Assembly: GCA_017550165.1 (NCBI GenBank)
Contig: JAFZQH010000016.1
Location: forward strand, 1 to 48,345
DNA from: Lachnospiraceae bacterium
Lineage (GTDB): Bacteria > Bacillota > Clostridia > Lachnospirales > Lachnospiraceae
Direction: 5' to 3'
DNA length: 48,345 nt
The position numbers and the translations under genes were made by a program. Shown here piece after piece: positions 24,701-32,402 of this stretch. The notes under the pieces were generated by a model that did no database searches, was not told the DNA's origin, and worked only from the letters and a program-made list of their open reading frames with translations. The number at the start of each line of letters is the position of its first letter. Positions within the stretch are counted from its first letter, which is position 1.

Positions 24701-25819
24701 TTCATGGAAATGGTGGGCAGTATAGAGGGATACAAGGATATAAGCAACGGACAGGAAGATGCGGACAGGATCCTTCACCTTTCCATAGACAAGAATGCCG
24801 CCATGAGCCATGGTTTCTCAGTGGCACAGATATATCAGGATATCAATAAGAAGCTTACCAACGAGAAGAGCTCCGTTACCATCAAGGTGGACGGCATCAA
24901 TATGGACATTAAGATCGTGGATGAGATGAAGCCCCTTACCAGGGAGAACCTTCTTGATTATACATTTTCCTCACAGATCACGGATGATGACTATGATACC
25001 GTGACGGAGGACCATAAGCTGGGTGAATTCGCTAAAGTAGTGGAAGAAGACGGTGTATCCGCTATCAGGCGTAAGAACCAGTCAAGATACATCACGGTAA
25101 GCGCCGGCGTGGAGGACGGATACAATACCACGCTCCTTACCAGACAGCTGGAGCCCATCCTGGAGAAATACAATATGCCTGCAGGCTACAGCTACGATCT
25201 GGGAGGAGAATACGATTCGGTTGTGGAGATGGTAAAGCAGATGCTCCTTGTAGCCGGTCTGGGACTCCTTATGGTATATCTGGTCATGGTGGCACAGTTC
25301 CAGAGCCTCTTAAGCCCGTTCATCGTGCTCTTTACGGTACCCCTGGCGTTTACCGGAGGTTTCCTCTCACTGATCCTTACACGTGAGAACCTTTCCGTTA
25401 TAGCCATCATGGGACTTATAGTGCTGATGGGAACCGTTGTTAATAACGGTATCGTTTTCGTAGATTATACCAATCAGCTGCGTAAGGGCGGTCTTGACCG
25501 GCGCAGGGCCCTGATAGCCACCGGCAAGACCCGTATGAGGCCTATCCTTATGACGGCTCTGACCACCATCCTGGCTGAGTCCAATCTCATTATCGGAGAT
25601 AACATGGGCTCCCAGCTGGGTAAAGGTATGGCTCTCGTTATCGCAGGAGGCCTTGCCTACGCAACCCTTATGACACTCTTTATCATTCCGGTCATGTATG
25701 ACATCTTTTACAAGAAACAGCCTGTAGATGTAGATACGGGCTCAGACACAGAACTGGATGACATACCTGACGACGCGGCGGAATTCATGAAAGAGATGCC
25801 GGTAAATGAGACGATTTAG
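21791..25819 (+). CDS. RND-superfamily efflux permease with long coiled-coil insert
   Basis: This 1342-aa protein belongs to the AcrB/HAE1-like RND group: VKKPFTVLVGIVMAVVLG and LDLLPDISLPYLLV at the N-terminus, GLALGIGMLVDNSIVVIENIYR for the proton-relay helix, and a duplicated second half (IPEMTTNQMEATLKFD, GLIVLMGTVVNNGIVFVDY). It uses the proton gradient to move hydrophobic compounds. Residues about 205-490 are an insertion in the first outer domain, almost pure Glu/Lys/Asp/Leu coiled coil, which may reach into the thick wall and replace the adaptor proteins used in Gram-negatives. No adaptor gene is adjacent. It is co-transcribed with a MarR regulator. Confidence 0.92.
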   Translation: MSKLSVKKPFTVLVGIVMAVVLGFVSLSQMQLDLLPDISLPYLLVLTTYPGASSEKIEVEICQPMEASLGTITGVKNVLSVSHENYGMVQLEFEDDTNIDSAMVKVSSAVNTLKSKLPEDAGTPSIIELSTDMVASVYLGISAEGKEMEELSQLIKDEITPYYERQDGVAQVSTLGLINKSVQVELDQAKVDALNDKILSTVDGAFAKAVDQLNDARQKLVDSQETLDKNRDKLIESEDKLDESKMKLLDSEDELDENAADLKKNRKELESNIKKMEESKKALDDKREETNKQLADLSFQLDQAMQELKSLNTQISAAKADQSAAKSALDAARAAAAADPSDPDKQEAVAAALEAYESAVEKVSSLEERKSAIESSYKELESRKLDAAESLGSADAQMTINQQQLESAKSQLDSAKKQIDSAREQLASSWDALEDSEKQIKEGWDSLNDGQKQLGDGWDDYRDAVKSYQKQRKEAERKANADSLLTLDTLANLIYAQNFEMPAGYVDDKKDNSWLVKVGQNFDKVEDLENVVLSNIHKVGDVKLGDVANITVIDNAKDSYVRMGENKAVVLSIYKSSTTGTNDLSKTIAQTNEKLKERFPEIEITKLADMGDYIDLIVRNVVRSILIGAILAIIVLAIFLKDVKPTMVVAISIPLSVFTALICMYFSGISLNMLSLSGLALGIGMLVDNSIVVIENIYRLRGRGIAAPRAAVQGTRQVAGAIIASTLTTACVFLPMIFTSGIVRDLMAPMSLTIVFCLLASLVVAVTVVPASGSTVLRKVKEKQHPLFDKMLAAYEKALDFCLRRKIVPILTAIGLLVLSSVLVVSMGIVVIPEMTTNQMEATLKFDKDVTREEAYKKTDEVLDRLLKIEGLGTIGVINGGDSSLILAESGTSTDNFRTMSFELLTEDENAGAAEIKRIMNDINAAVADLDLDFTLESSSSETSSLTGGSGLSINIYGDDLDELMHISKDFMEMVGSIEGYKDISNGQEDADRILHLSIDKNAAMSHGFSVAQIYQDINKKLTNEKSSVTIKVDGINMDIKIVDEMKPLTRENLLDYTFSSQITDDDYDTVTEDHKLGEFAKVVEEDGVSAIRRKNQSRYITVSAGVEDGYNTTLLTRQLEPILEKYNMPAGYSYDLGGEYDSVVEMVKQMLLVAGLGLLMVYLVMVAQFQSLLSPFIVLFTVPLAFTGGFLSLILTRENLSVIAIMGLIVLMGTVVNNGIVFVDYTNQLRKGGLDRRRALIATGKTRMRPILMTALTTILAESNLIIGDNMGSQLGKGMALVIAGGLAYATLMTLFIIPVMYDIFYKKQPVDVDTGSDTELDDIPDDAAEFMKEMPVNETI

Positions 25820-25830
25820 GGGGTGCTGTT

Positions 25831-26295
25831 ATGAAGACAAATAAGATCGATCCTGAATACTTGCAGGCTTTAGGCAATATGATGCATAGGATGAAGGGAA
25901 TCCGCTACTGGGAACTCATAAGGGATATGAGCAGCGCAGAACTGGTGATCCTTCATGCCCTCGGTAACACACAGACCGGTTCAATGCAGGTGGGAGAACT
26001 GACGGAATCACTTTCCATGCACCCCACCTCCGTATCCAGGCTCATGAATTCCCTGGAGAAGAAAGGCTATGTGGAACGTTCCCTTCATGAAGGGAACCGG
26101 CGTATCACCGACGTATCCCTGACCGAACAGGGAAAGAAAAAGTCCGATGACAACAACCGTATCCTGAATGATTACTGGATGACGGTTTTAGCCGGACTGG
26201 AGAAAGGAAACCTTAAAAAACTGGTTCTTGTCTCGGAAGAGCTGGTAGACCGGATGGAAGAGGTCTACCTGGACATGAAAAGTGAGATGAAGTGA
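25831..26295 (+). CDS. MarR family transcriptional regulator
   Basis: This 154-aa protein has the MarR winged helix: MQVGELTESLSMHPTSVSRLMNSLEKKGYVERSLHEGNRRITDVSLTEQG is the recognition helix, wing and following helix (about 55-105), flanked by dimerisation helices. It lies 11 nt after the RND gene behind GGGGGTGCTG. Repressors of this kind typically sense the pump substrate and control their own operon. The palindrome at 21736-21749 is a likely target. Its stop is 2 nt from the end of the convergent GNAT gene. Confidence 0.9.
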   Translation: MKTNKIDPEYLQALGNMMHRMKGIRYWELIRDMSSAELVILHALGNTQTGSMQVGELTESLSMHPTSVSRLMNSLEKKGYVERSLHEGNRRITDVSLTEQGKKKSDDNNRILNDYWMTVLAGLEKGNLKKLVLVSEELVDRMEEVYLDMKSEMK

Positions 26296-26297
26296 GC

Positions 26298-26954
26298 TCA
26301 AAACTTCATGATATAGTGGTCCAGCGTGTTCCGGTATCTGGATTCGTCCACGACCCTGAAGCCGAAGTGTTCGTAGAGACCGACGTTGTTGTGGTCGTTG
26401 GTCTCCAGGCAGAGGGAACAGCTCTTTTCCCGGGCAAAGGAGACCATAAAGTCCATGAGTTTCCTGCCGTAGCCCTGTCCTTGGAATGCGTGCTTTGTTG
26501 CAAAGAGGTAGAGGTACCAGGTATCAGGGTCAAGGTACTTAGCCCGCCTGGCCCCGGCAAACTTTTCAAAGTTCTCTAATCTGTACATGACGGGCCGGAG
26601 AAGGAGGGTATAATCTCCGGGCCGGCCGGTCTTAAAGTATTCCCGCATGCCGGTCTTTTTTACCTCCGGAGGCATGACAAGAAGAACCGACTCGAAGGAA
26701 TCGCTGCTGGCTATCCCGGCCATGGTGGACATGCGGCTTTTAAAGTCCACGGTCATCATCCGGGAAAATGTATCCTCATTGTATTTCCCTTTGAACACCA
26801 GATCAAAAAGGGCATAATCCCTGTAGGCGTCCAGAGCAGTATCTATATACTGCTGCAGGCTGTCCTCGCCAAAGAAGCTCGTTTCGGAGAATCCCCGGGA
26901 GGAGGCGCACTCATACAGCGTCCTGATGTGTGAATTGTCCTTCCCGGAATTCAT
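26298..26954 (-). CDS. GNAT family N-acetyltransferase
   Basis: This 218-aa protein has the acetyl-CoA binding signature of GNAT enzymes in its second half: LYLFATKHAFQGQGYGRKLMDFM (motif A, Q/RxxGxG/A), LCLETNDHNNVGLYEHFGF (motif B). The first half is a less conserved helical region. The substrate is unknown. ATG 26954 follows GGAGGATTC by 9 nt. Its start lies 44 nt inside the end of the HD-GYP gene, so the two are translated from one message and coupled. Confidence 0.88.
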   Translation of the reverse strand: MNSGKDNSHIRTLYECASSRGFSETSFFGEDSLQQYIDTALDAYRDYALFDLVFKGKYNEDTFSRMMTVDFKSRMSTMAGIASSDSFESVLLVMPPEVKKTGMREYFKTGRPGDYTLLLRPVMYRLENFEKFAGARRAKYLDPDTWYLYLFATKHAFQGQGYGRKLMDFMVSFAREKSCSLCLETNDHNNVGLYEHFGFRVVDESRYRNTLDHYIMKF

Positions 26955-28140
26955 AATCCGAATCCTCCTTTATTATCTCAAGCATTACATCCGTGATATC
27001 GGGATCAAACTGCTTTCCTTTTCCCTTCTTAAGTTCTGCTATGACAGTATCCTGGGACATGTAGAGTCTGTAGCTTCTGTTGCTGGTCATGGCATCGTAG
27101 GCATCTGCCACGGTGATGATCCTTGCAAAAAGCGGGATGTCTTCCCCTGCCAGACCGTCCGGATAACCGGTGCCGTCGTATCTTTCGTGGTGCCACCTGG
27201 CCCCGGCGCTGATCTCCTTAAACTCCGGCATCTCCGATAATATCTCATATCCCGTAACAGGGTGTTTTCTGATGATGTAAAACTCCTCATCCGTTAATTT
27301 AGTGGGTTTATTAATGATGGCATCCGGCACCCCGATCTTGCCTATATCGTGAAGCATGGCCATGTTGTAGATGTCTTCAAGATCCGCCTCCGAATAGCCC
27401 ATTCTCTCGGCTATCATCCGTGAATATCCGGCAACTCTCATAGAATGACCGTTGGTATACTTATCCTTGGCGTCAATGGTCTTGGCAAGGGTGTACATGG
27501 ACTGGAGGGTGATCCTCTCGTTAGCCTTGGCCAGAGCCGCATTTGCCTTGTCAAGCTCATTCTTCTTGGTCTCGTAGGCCCGCTCGTGAAATTTGATGAT
27601 CATACCGAAAATGAGGGATACCAGGATCATTGACTGGATTATATCCCATACCACAGCCTGCTCCGTCTGAAAGAGGACCACCACCTCAGGGTGTGCCTGA
27701 CTGTATATGATGCATCCGCTCTGGAAAATGATGCTCAGGCCGTATACCACAAAGAGGATCGATCTTTTCCTGATGACCACCCAGCTGATGACCAGGCTGA
27801 GGAGCAGCCACAGGGGCATGCCGCCGTGAAAGCCTCCGGATGTGAAATACATAATGGGAAAGAGGACAAAATTGGCCACTATGGAGAAGAGCACCGCGGC
27901 GAAGGTGACGTCCTTCATTTTCATGGAAATGATAAGACAGATCACGGCAAAGACCGCTGCAAATACAAAGGCGGCTATGGCATATACGGAGTTGCCAAGC
28001 GCCAGGGAAATGAACACGGAAAAAACAGCCCCAAGGATAGCAACGATAACTGCTATGTTAAGCATTTGCTGCCAGAGGTCATAACCTTCCATGAAGGTAC
28101 CGTATATTTTTCTGTATATTCCCGAGATTATTTTTTTCAT
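26911..28140 (-). CDS. Membrane HD-GYP domain protein
   Basis: This roughly 409-aa protein has six predicted membrane helices in residues 25-195 (a MASE-like module), a coiled-coil linker, and a C-terminal HD-GYP domain: AKTIDAKDKYTNGHSMRV, LHDIGKIGVPDAIINKP, KHPVTGYEIL and WHHERYDGTGYPDGL. HD-GYP proteins hydrolyse cyclic di-GMP or related dinucleotides when the ligands are intact, as they seem here. Two starts are possible, ATG 28140 and TTG 28158; ATG is preferred although its ribosome site (CGGGAT) is weak. It overlaps the GNAT gene downstream by 44 nt. Confidence 0.88.
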   Translation of the reverse strand: MKKIISGIYRKIYGTFMEGYDLWQQMLNIAVIVAILGAVFSVFISLALGNSVYAIAAFVFAAVFAVICLIISMKMKDVTFAAVLFSIVANFVLFPIMYFTSGGFHGGMPLWLLLSLVISWVVIRKRSILFVVYGLSIIFQSGCIIYSQAHPEVVVLFQTEQAVVWDIIQSMILVSLIFGMIIKFHERAYETKKNELDKANAALAKANERITLQSMYTLAKTIDAKDKYTNGHSMRVAGYSRMIAERMGYSEADLEDIYNMAMLHDIGKIGVPDAIINKPTKLTDEEFYIIRKHPVTGYEILSEMPEFKEISAGARWHHERYDGTGYPDGLAGEDIPLFARIITVADAYDAMTSNRSYRLYMSQDTVIAELKKGKGKQFDPDITDVMLEIIKEDSDYEFREGQFTHQDAV

Positions 28141-28228
28141 ATCCCGATGATAACACAAAAAATGAAGATATAACAGAAAAAATTTCAGAAAAAATCCCGG
28201 AGAACGCGGGAAAAAGACTGATAATTCA

Positions 28229-28257
28229 TTGACCGGGCCGGATTTTTATGGTACAAT
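28229..28257 (+). promoter_or_regulatory. Sigma-A promoter for the papain-family peptidase
   Basis: TTGACC, 17-nt spacer ending in TATGG, and TACAAT (28252-28257). Transcription from about 28264 would leave a 44-nt leader. Confidence 0.85.
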
Positions 28258-28307
28258 ATTCTCGCTTTTCAGCATCAGTGTATGGATGTACAAAAGGGGG
28301 TATATGA

Positions 28308-31040
28308 ATGAAGTTGATCAATTTACACGTAAAAAAGGCTACTGCCGTAGCCCTGACTGTTATTCTGGGTTTGAGCAATATTCCCGCCAATGTGGGAAAT
28401 GTAGTCGCTAAACCCGGCCTGTCAGGCAGTGCGGAAGTATTATCCGTCGGAAATGATGCCCTGGGCTTTGTTTCGGATAAACAGAGTTCGGCCTATGTTC
28501 AGGATGCGAAGAAGCTTCCTGCAGCCTTTGATCTTCGGCATGTGGGCGGTGAGGCTGCTGTTACCAACGGAATAACAGTTTTTTCCGGTGGTAAGAATTA
28601 TGTTACCAGCGTAAAGTTCCAGAACCCATGGGGGTCCTGCTGGAGTTTTGCGGCTATAGCCGCAGCCGAGACAAGTCTGCTTTACGAGCTGGGCCTTACC
28701 AATGAGGAGTACAAGAACACTTACGGCGAACTGGATCTGTCCGAGAAGGCCCTTGCATGGTTCTCGCAGCATAAGATCACAAATGAGGATGTATGCGATG
28801 TGATCCCGGCTTCACAGGTAGGTGAGGGGCCGGATATCAGTGATCTCGAAAAGAATAATATCAATGCTGCATACAATCTGGGCGGAATGATGTTCTATGC
28901 CACAGGTCTATTCTCATCCGGAAGCGGCCCTAAGCTGGAGAGTCAGCTATTCGCAGGTGAGACCAATGAGTACCCCTTTGCATACAGGGGAACAAATGGC
29001 TGGACTAACTATGAAGCCTATACTCTGCCGGGATTAAAGGAAAAGTCCCTGGCGAGCCTCATGGCTACATATGGAAAAGCTTATCCGCAATTACCGGAAG
29101 ATAAGCTGAAAGAAGTTGTACTGAGGATTATGGCATTGACAACGAGCCCTGAAGGACAGCCTTATTCCGATCTTGATGACTGGAGCATCCCTGTGGATCA
29201 TGAACACAGGCTGGGAACGAATTTTGCAGCCCTTCAGGAAAGCTACATGCTTCCTTCACCCAACGAGCGTGATGCAAATGGTGATTATATGTTTAATGAA
29301 GCCGGTCTTACAGCTATCAAGAAAGAGATCACCAATGGAAGGCCGGTTAGTATAGCATATATGGCCGACCAGGGTACCGGCGGTACTATAAATACCAAAA
29401 CCTATGCCCAGTACAGCGATCATTTTACGGGCATTAACCACGGTGTTACCATCATCGGATATGATGATAATTATTCCAGAACCAACTTCCTTTCTGATAA
29501 ACAGCCTCCCGCTGACGGAGCATTTATCATAAAGAACAGCTGGGGCAATAAGAACGACACCACCGAGGGACGCCACAACGCCGGACTGAACGGTACAGGA
29601 TGGGGTATCGACGGAGAAGGATACTTCTATCTTTCATACTATGATCAGTCCATATGTTTACCGGAGTCATTTAATTTCTATACCAAGAATGATCCGGATA
29701 TGCCCAAGAGCCCTATATATACAGTGAACCAGTATGATTTCCTTTCTTCCCAGACTGTAAGTTCTGTGAAAGGAAAAGATCTGAAATCCATGGCGAACGT
29801 ATTCACGGCTACCATGGACCAGAAGCTTACCCATGTCTCTACCCAGTCCGCTTCGGTAGGAACTACCGTAAGTTATGAGATATATAAGCTTAAGGCTAAT
29901 TATACAAATCCCAGGGATGGTGAGCTCTTGGAGCAGGGAACCCAATCCTTTGAATTTGGCGGATATCACAGACTGACACTTCACGGATCTTATGTCATAA
30001 AGAAGGGTGAGAAGTTCTCTGTTATCCTGACCCATAAGCTGGCAGAGGGCGCCGGATATGAAGTCCTTACCAATGCAATTGACAAGGTGTCCACTGCCCA
30101 TGACGGTTCACTGGTTAGCCATAATGCAAGGGTTAACAAGGGAGAAAGTCTTATCTACATTGACGGTGACTGGATTGACTGGAGCATTTATACAAAGGAT
30201 TTCCTTGCTCCCATGGATAAAGCTACCGGCGCTAAGGAGAGGGTATATGATAACTTCCCCATCAAGGCTTACGCAATACCCGGCATCGAGAAGATCAACC
30301 TTAAGGACAAGGTTACCATAGGAAAGAACCAGTCTATGGAACTGGTGCCTGTAATGACACCTTTTGAAGCAACACTAAACGGTGTTACATGGAAGAGCAG
30401 CAATGAAAGCATTGTTTCCGTGGATGCTCAGGGTAAGATCACTGGTAAGAAGAAGGGAACCGCTACAGTTACCGTAACTGCAGCTGACGGAACCGGCAAG
30501 AAGGCTAAATGCAAGGTTACCGTAAGGGATAAGAAGGTTACCCTTGTTAAGAAGGTGAAGATTACCAACAAGAAGGGCGCGGCCATCAAGACAGGCAAGA
30601 AGGTCACTCTTAAGGCCAAGGTAACCCCGAAAAATGCTACTGACAAGAAGGTATTGTGGTTCAGCTCCGATACCAAGGTCGCTACGGTCAAATCAGGTAC
30701 CGTAACGGGCAAGTCGGAAGGAAAGGCTACCATCATCGCCCTTGCGGGAGATAAGATTGCCACGTATGAGGTAAGGGTTGATACTCCGGTCAAGAAGATC
30801 ACCGTAAGCCCCAAAAAGAAAACTCTTAAGGTAGGGGCTACATATTCCCTTAAGGCAAAGATCACACCTAAAGATGCTACAAATCAGAACATAAAATGGT
30901 CTACAAGCAACAAGAAGATCGTTAAGGTTAACGAAGTGACAGGTGATGTCGAGGCCGTTAAGAAGGGATCCGCCACCATCACGGCTACCGCCAAGGACGG
31001 AACCAAGAAGAAGGGTACATGCAAGATAACCGTTAAATAG
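28308..31040 (+). CDS. Secreted papain-family (C1) cysteine peptidase with Ig-like (Big_2) repeats
   Basis: This 910-aa protein starts with a signal peptide (about 1-34). The peptidase domain (about 70-440) has Cys111 in NPWGSCWSFAA, His378 in INHGVTIIGYDD and Asn410 in IIKNSWG, the full papain triad. After a middle beta-rich domain there are three bacterial Ig-like repeats (about 665-740, 745-825, 830-910), each with the pattern 'VTW(S/K)SSNxxIVxVDxxGxITGKKKGTATVTVTA'. They are very Lys-rich, which suits binding to anionic wall polymers; no LPXTG anchor is present. AAAAGGGGGT precedes ATG 28308. It probably degrades proteins or peptides outside the cell. Confidence 0.92.
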   Translation: MKLINLHVKKATAVALTVILGLSNIPANVGNVVAKPGLSGSAEVLSVGNDALGFVSDKQSSAYVQDAKKLPAAFDLRHVGGEAAVTNGITVFSGGKNYVTSVKFQNPWGSCWSFAAIAAAETSLLYELGLTNEEYKNTYGELDLSEKALAWFSQHKITNEDVCDVIPASQVGEGPDISDLEKNNINAAYNLGGMMFYATGLFSSGSGPKLESQLFAGETNEYPFAYRGTNGWTNYEAYTLPGLKEKSLASLMATYGKAYPQLPEDKLKEVVLRIMALTTSPEGQPYSDLDDWSIPVDHEHRLGTNFAALQESYMLPSPNERDANGDYMFNEAGLTAIKKEITNGRPVSIAYMADQGTGGTINTKTYAQYSDHFTGINHGVTIIGYDDNYSRTNFLSDKQPPADGAFIIKNSWGNKNDTTEGRHNAGLNGTGWGIDGEGYFYLSYYDQSICLPESFNFYTKNDPDMPKSPIYTVNQYDFLSSQTVSSVKGKDLKSMANVFTATMDQKLTHVSTQSASVGTTVSYEIYKLKANYTNPRDGELLEQGTQSFEFGGYHRLTLHGSYVIKKGEKFSVILTHKLAEGAGYEVLTNAIDKVSTAHDGSLVSHNARVNKGESLIYIDGDWIDWSIYTKDFLAPMDKATGAKERVYDNFPIKAYAIPGIEKINLKDKVTIGKNQSMELVPVMTPFEATLNGVTWKSSNESIVSVDAQGKITGKKKGTATVTVTAADGTGKKAKCKVTVRDKKVTLVKKVKITNKKGAAIKTGKKVTLKAKVTPKNATDKKVLWFSSDTKVATVKSGTVTGKSEGKATIIALAGDKIATYEVRVDTPVKKITVSPKKKTLKVGATYSLKAKITPKDATNQNIKWSTSNKKIVKVNEVTGDVEAVKKGSATITATAKDGTKKKGTCKITVK

Positions 31041-31053
31041 AATAGGAGTCTTG

Positions 31054-31082
31054 TTGACATCCAAAACGATTATTTTTATAAT
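31054..31082 (+). promoter_or_regulatory. Consensus sigma-A promoter
   Basis: Perfect TTGACA, 17-nt spacer, perfect TATAAT (31077-31082). It is 13 nt past the stop of the peptidase gene and starts a leader of about 150 nt before the gene at 31238. Confidence 0.9.
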
Positions 31083-31098
31083 GGATTATCATGATGCA

Positions 31099-31210
31099 GT
31101 ACCATAGTGGTACCGGTCATGAATGCTAACCACGTTATGTGTAAAGCTTTCTGTGAAAGCTTTACATGTAGCATCGGCCCATTTGCCGAAGGCAAATTTC
31201 GGATGGGCCG
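31099..31210 (+). promoter_or_regulatory. Structured 5' leader with three hairpins
   Basis: GTACCA/TGGTAC closes a three-base loop (31099-31113). GTAAAGCTTTC/GAAAGCTTTAC closes another (31141-31165). CGGCCC/GGGCCG (31175-31180, 31205-31210) encloses an inner ATTTGCC-GAA-GGCAAAT hairpin with a bulge on its 3' side. There is no T tract, so these do not look like terminators. The last one has the same architecture as the elements in the tRNA cluster. Confidence 0.7.
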
Positions 31211-31237
31211 AATGTTCAAAGAAAGGAAGGAAGAATT

Positions 31238-31942
31238 ATGAATCTACAAAATGCAGCAGAGGGAGTTGCAAAACTTTACAAGGCGGCCATCATTGAACTT
31301 ATCACAGCTCTTTGTACGACTATCGCAGTTATCATGGGGGTTTTGACTGCAGCGGCTACAGCAGGAATTGTTGCACAGGGTATCCAGCAGGGAAACGCCG
31401 ATAACATCAATGCGGCAGGAGTTATCGCCGGTGGCGCAGGAACGCTTATCTTTACACTGGGAGCAGCTGTTCTGGGCATCATTTGCCTTGTGCTCCAGAT
31501 CAAGGGAACCAGTCTGGCCAAGCAGGATGAGGCTAATACCAAGTACTTTTCCAGTGCCTATATCTGCATATTGGTTTCCCTTATCTGTACCGTACTGGGA
31601 GCAGTGCTTTCGGGGCTTATACCCGTACTCGCCAAGATACTTACATCAGTCGGAGGAGTATTTGAGATCTTTATCGCCTGGTACATCCTTAAGGGAGTAT
31701 GGTCGATAGCAGAGCAGATCGGTGACAATGATCTGGCTGCCAGAGCACAGAGCGCATCTACGGTGGTCGCCATTGTTATCGCTATCTCTCTCATATTCAA
31801 GTGGATTCCTCAATTCTTTGCAAACGGGATCGGTCAGGCAATAGGTGTCGTTCTTGCGATCGTAGCTTTTGTTCTTTCCATAGCACAGATCATCATGTAT
31901 CTGTCGGTTTTAAAGAGGGCAAAGGTTTCATTTTTAAGATAG
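31238..31942 (+). CDS. Membrane protein of 234 aa, unknown family
   Basis: This hydrophobic protein has about five or six membrane helices (about 15-45, 60-86, 105-130, 130-150, 170-190, 202-226), many Ala/Gly/Ile residues and few charges. I recognise no family. It has a consensus promoter, a long structured leader and a strong ribosome site (AAAGGAAGGAAG), and its own terminator, so it is probably well expressed and translated as a single gene. The structured leader suggests control at RNA level or message stability. Confidence 0.65.
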   Translation: MNLQNAAEGVAKLYKAAIIELITALCTTIAVIMGVLTAAATAGIVAQGIQQGNADNINAAGVIAGGAGTLIFTLGAAVLGIICLVLQIKGTSLAKQDEANTKYFSSAYICILVSLICTVLGAVLSGLIPVLAKILTSVGGVFEIFIAWYILKGVWSIAEQIGDNDLAARAQSASTVVAIVIAISLIFKWIPQFFANGIGQAIGVVLAIVAFVLSIAQIIMYLSVLKRAKVSFLR

Positions 31943-31970
31943 GATAATGGATCAATAGAATACATGATAT

Positions 31971-32000
31971 AAGGGGTCGCTGTTTAAGCGACCCCTTTTA
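31971..32000 (+). terminator. Rho-independent terminator
   Basis: AAGGGGTCGC (31971-31980) pairs with GCGACCCCTT (31988-31997) around TGTTTAA, followed by TT. It ends the transcript of the 234-aa membrane protein. Confidence 0.85.
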
Positions 32001-32024
32001 GTGTATACGGGATATGAAGAAGTA

Positions 32025-32054
32025 TTGGCGTATGTGCCCCGAATATGGTATTAT
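32025..32054 (+). promoter_or_regulatory. Candidate promoter of the STAS/SpoIIE operon
   Basis: TTGGCG, 18-nt spacer ending in TATGG, TATTAT (32049-32054). It is an extended -10 type, 42 nt before the STAS gene start. Confidence 0.55.
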
Positions 32055-32096
32055 ACTAGATATTATACGAAATGATCAAAGAGAGGAGAAGGCATT

Positions 32097-32399
32097 ATGA
32101 ATGTAACGACCAAATCGGAAGGGGAGAAGCTTACGGTGATATGTGAAGGAAAGCTTGGAACTACTTCCGCTCCGGAGCTTGAAAAGGCTGTAAAGAACAA
32201 CATTGAAGGCATCAGCGAACTGGTCTTTGACTTTGAAAAGCTTGAATATATGGCATCAGCCGGGATAAGGGTACTTATGTCGGCGGGTAAGACAATGGCG
32301 AAGCAGGGAAGTATGAAGATCATCAAGGTTCCGCCGGAGATAATGGAGGTATTTTCCTTTACGGGAATGGCAGATATTCTGGATATTGAGGCATTGTAA
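32097..32399 (+). CDS. STAS-domain anti-sigma factor antagonist
   Basis: This 100-aa protein is a single STAS domain like SpoIIAA and RsbV: GEKLTVICEGKLGTTSAPELEKAV, LVFDFEKLEYMASAGIRVLMSA and VPPEIMEVFSFTGMADIL. Ser54 in MASAG is the expected phosphorylation site. When unphosphorylated it binds the RsbW-type kinase and frees the kinase's target. It is followed after 3 nt by a gene that encodes both phosphatase and kinase-like domains, so the opposing activities of a partner switch sit in two genes. GAGAGGAGAAGG precedes ATG 32097. Confidence 0.92.
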   Translation: MNVTTKSEGEKLTVICEGKLGTTSAPELEKAVKNNIEGISELVFDFEKLEYMASAGIRVLMSAGKTMAKQGSMKIIKVPPEIMEVFSFTGMADILDIEAL

Positions 32400-32402
32400 G
32401 GA

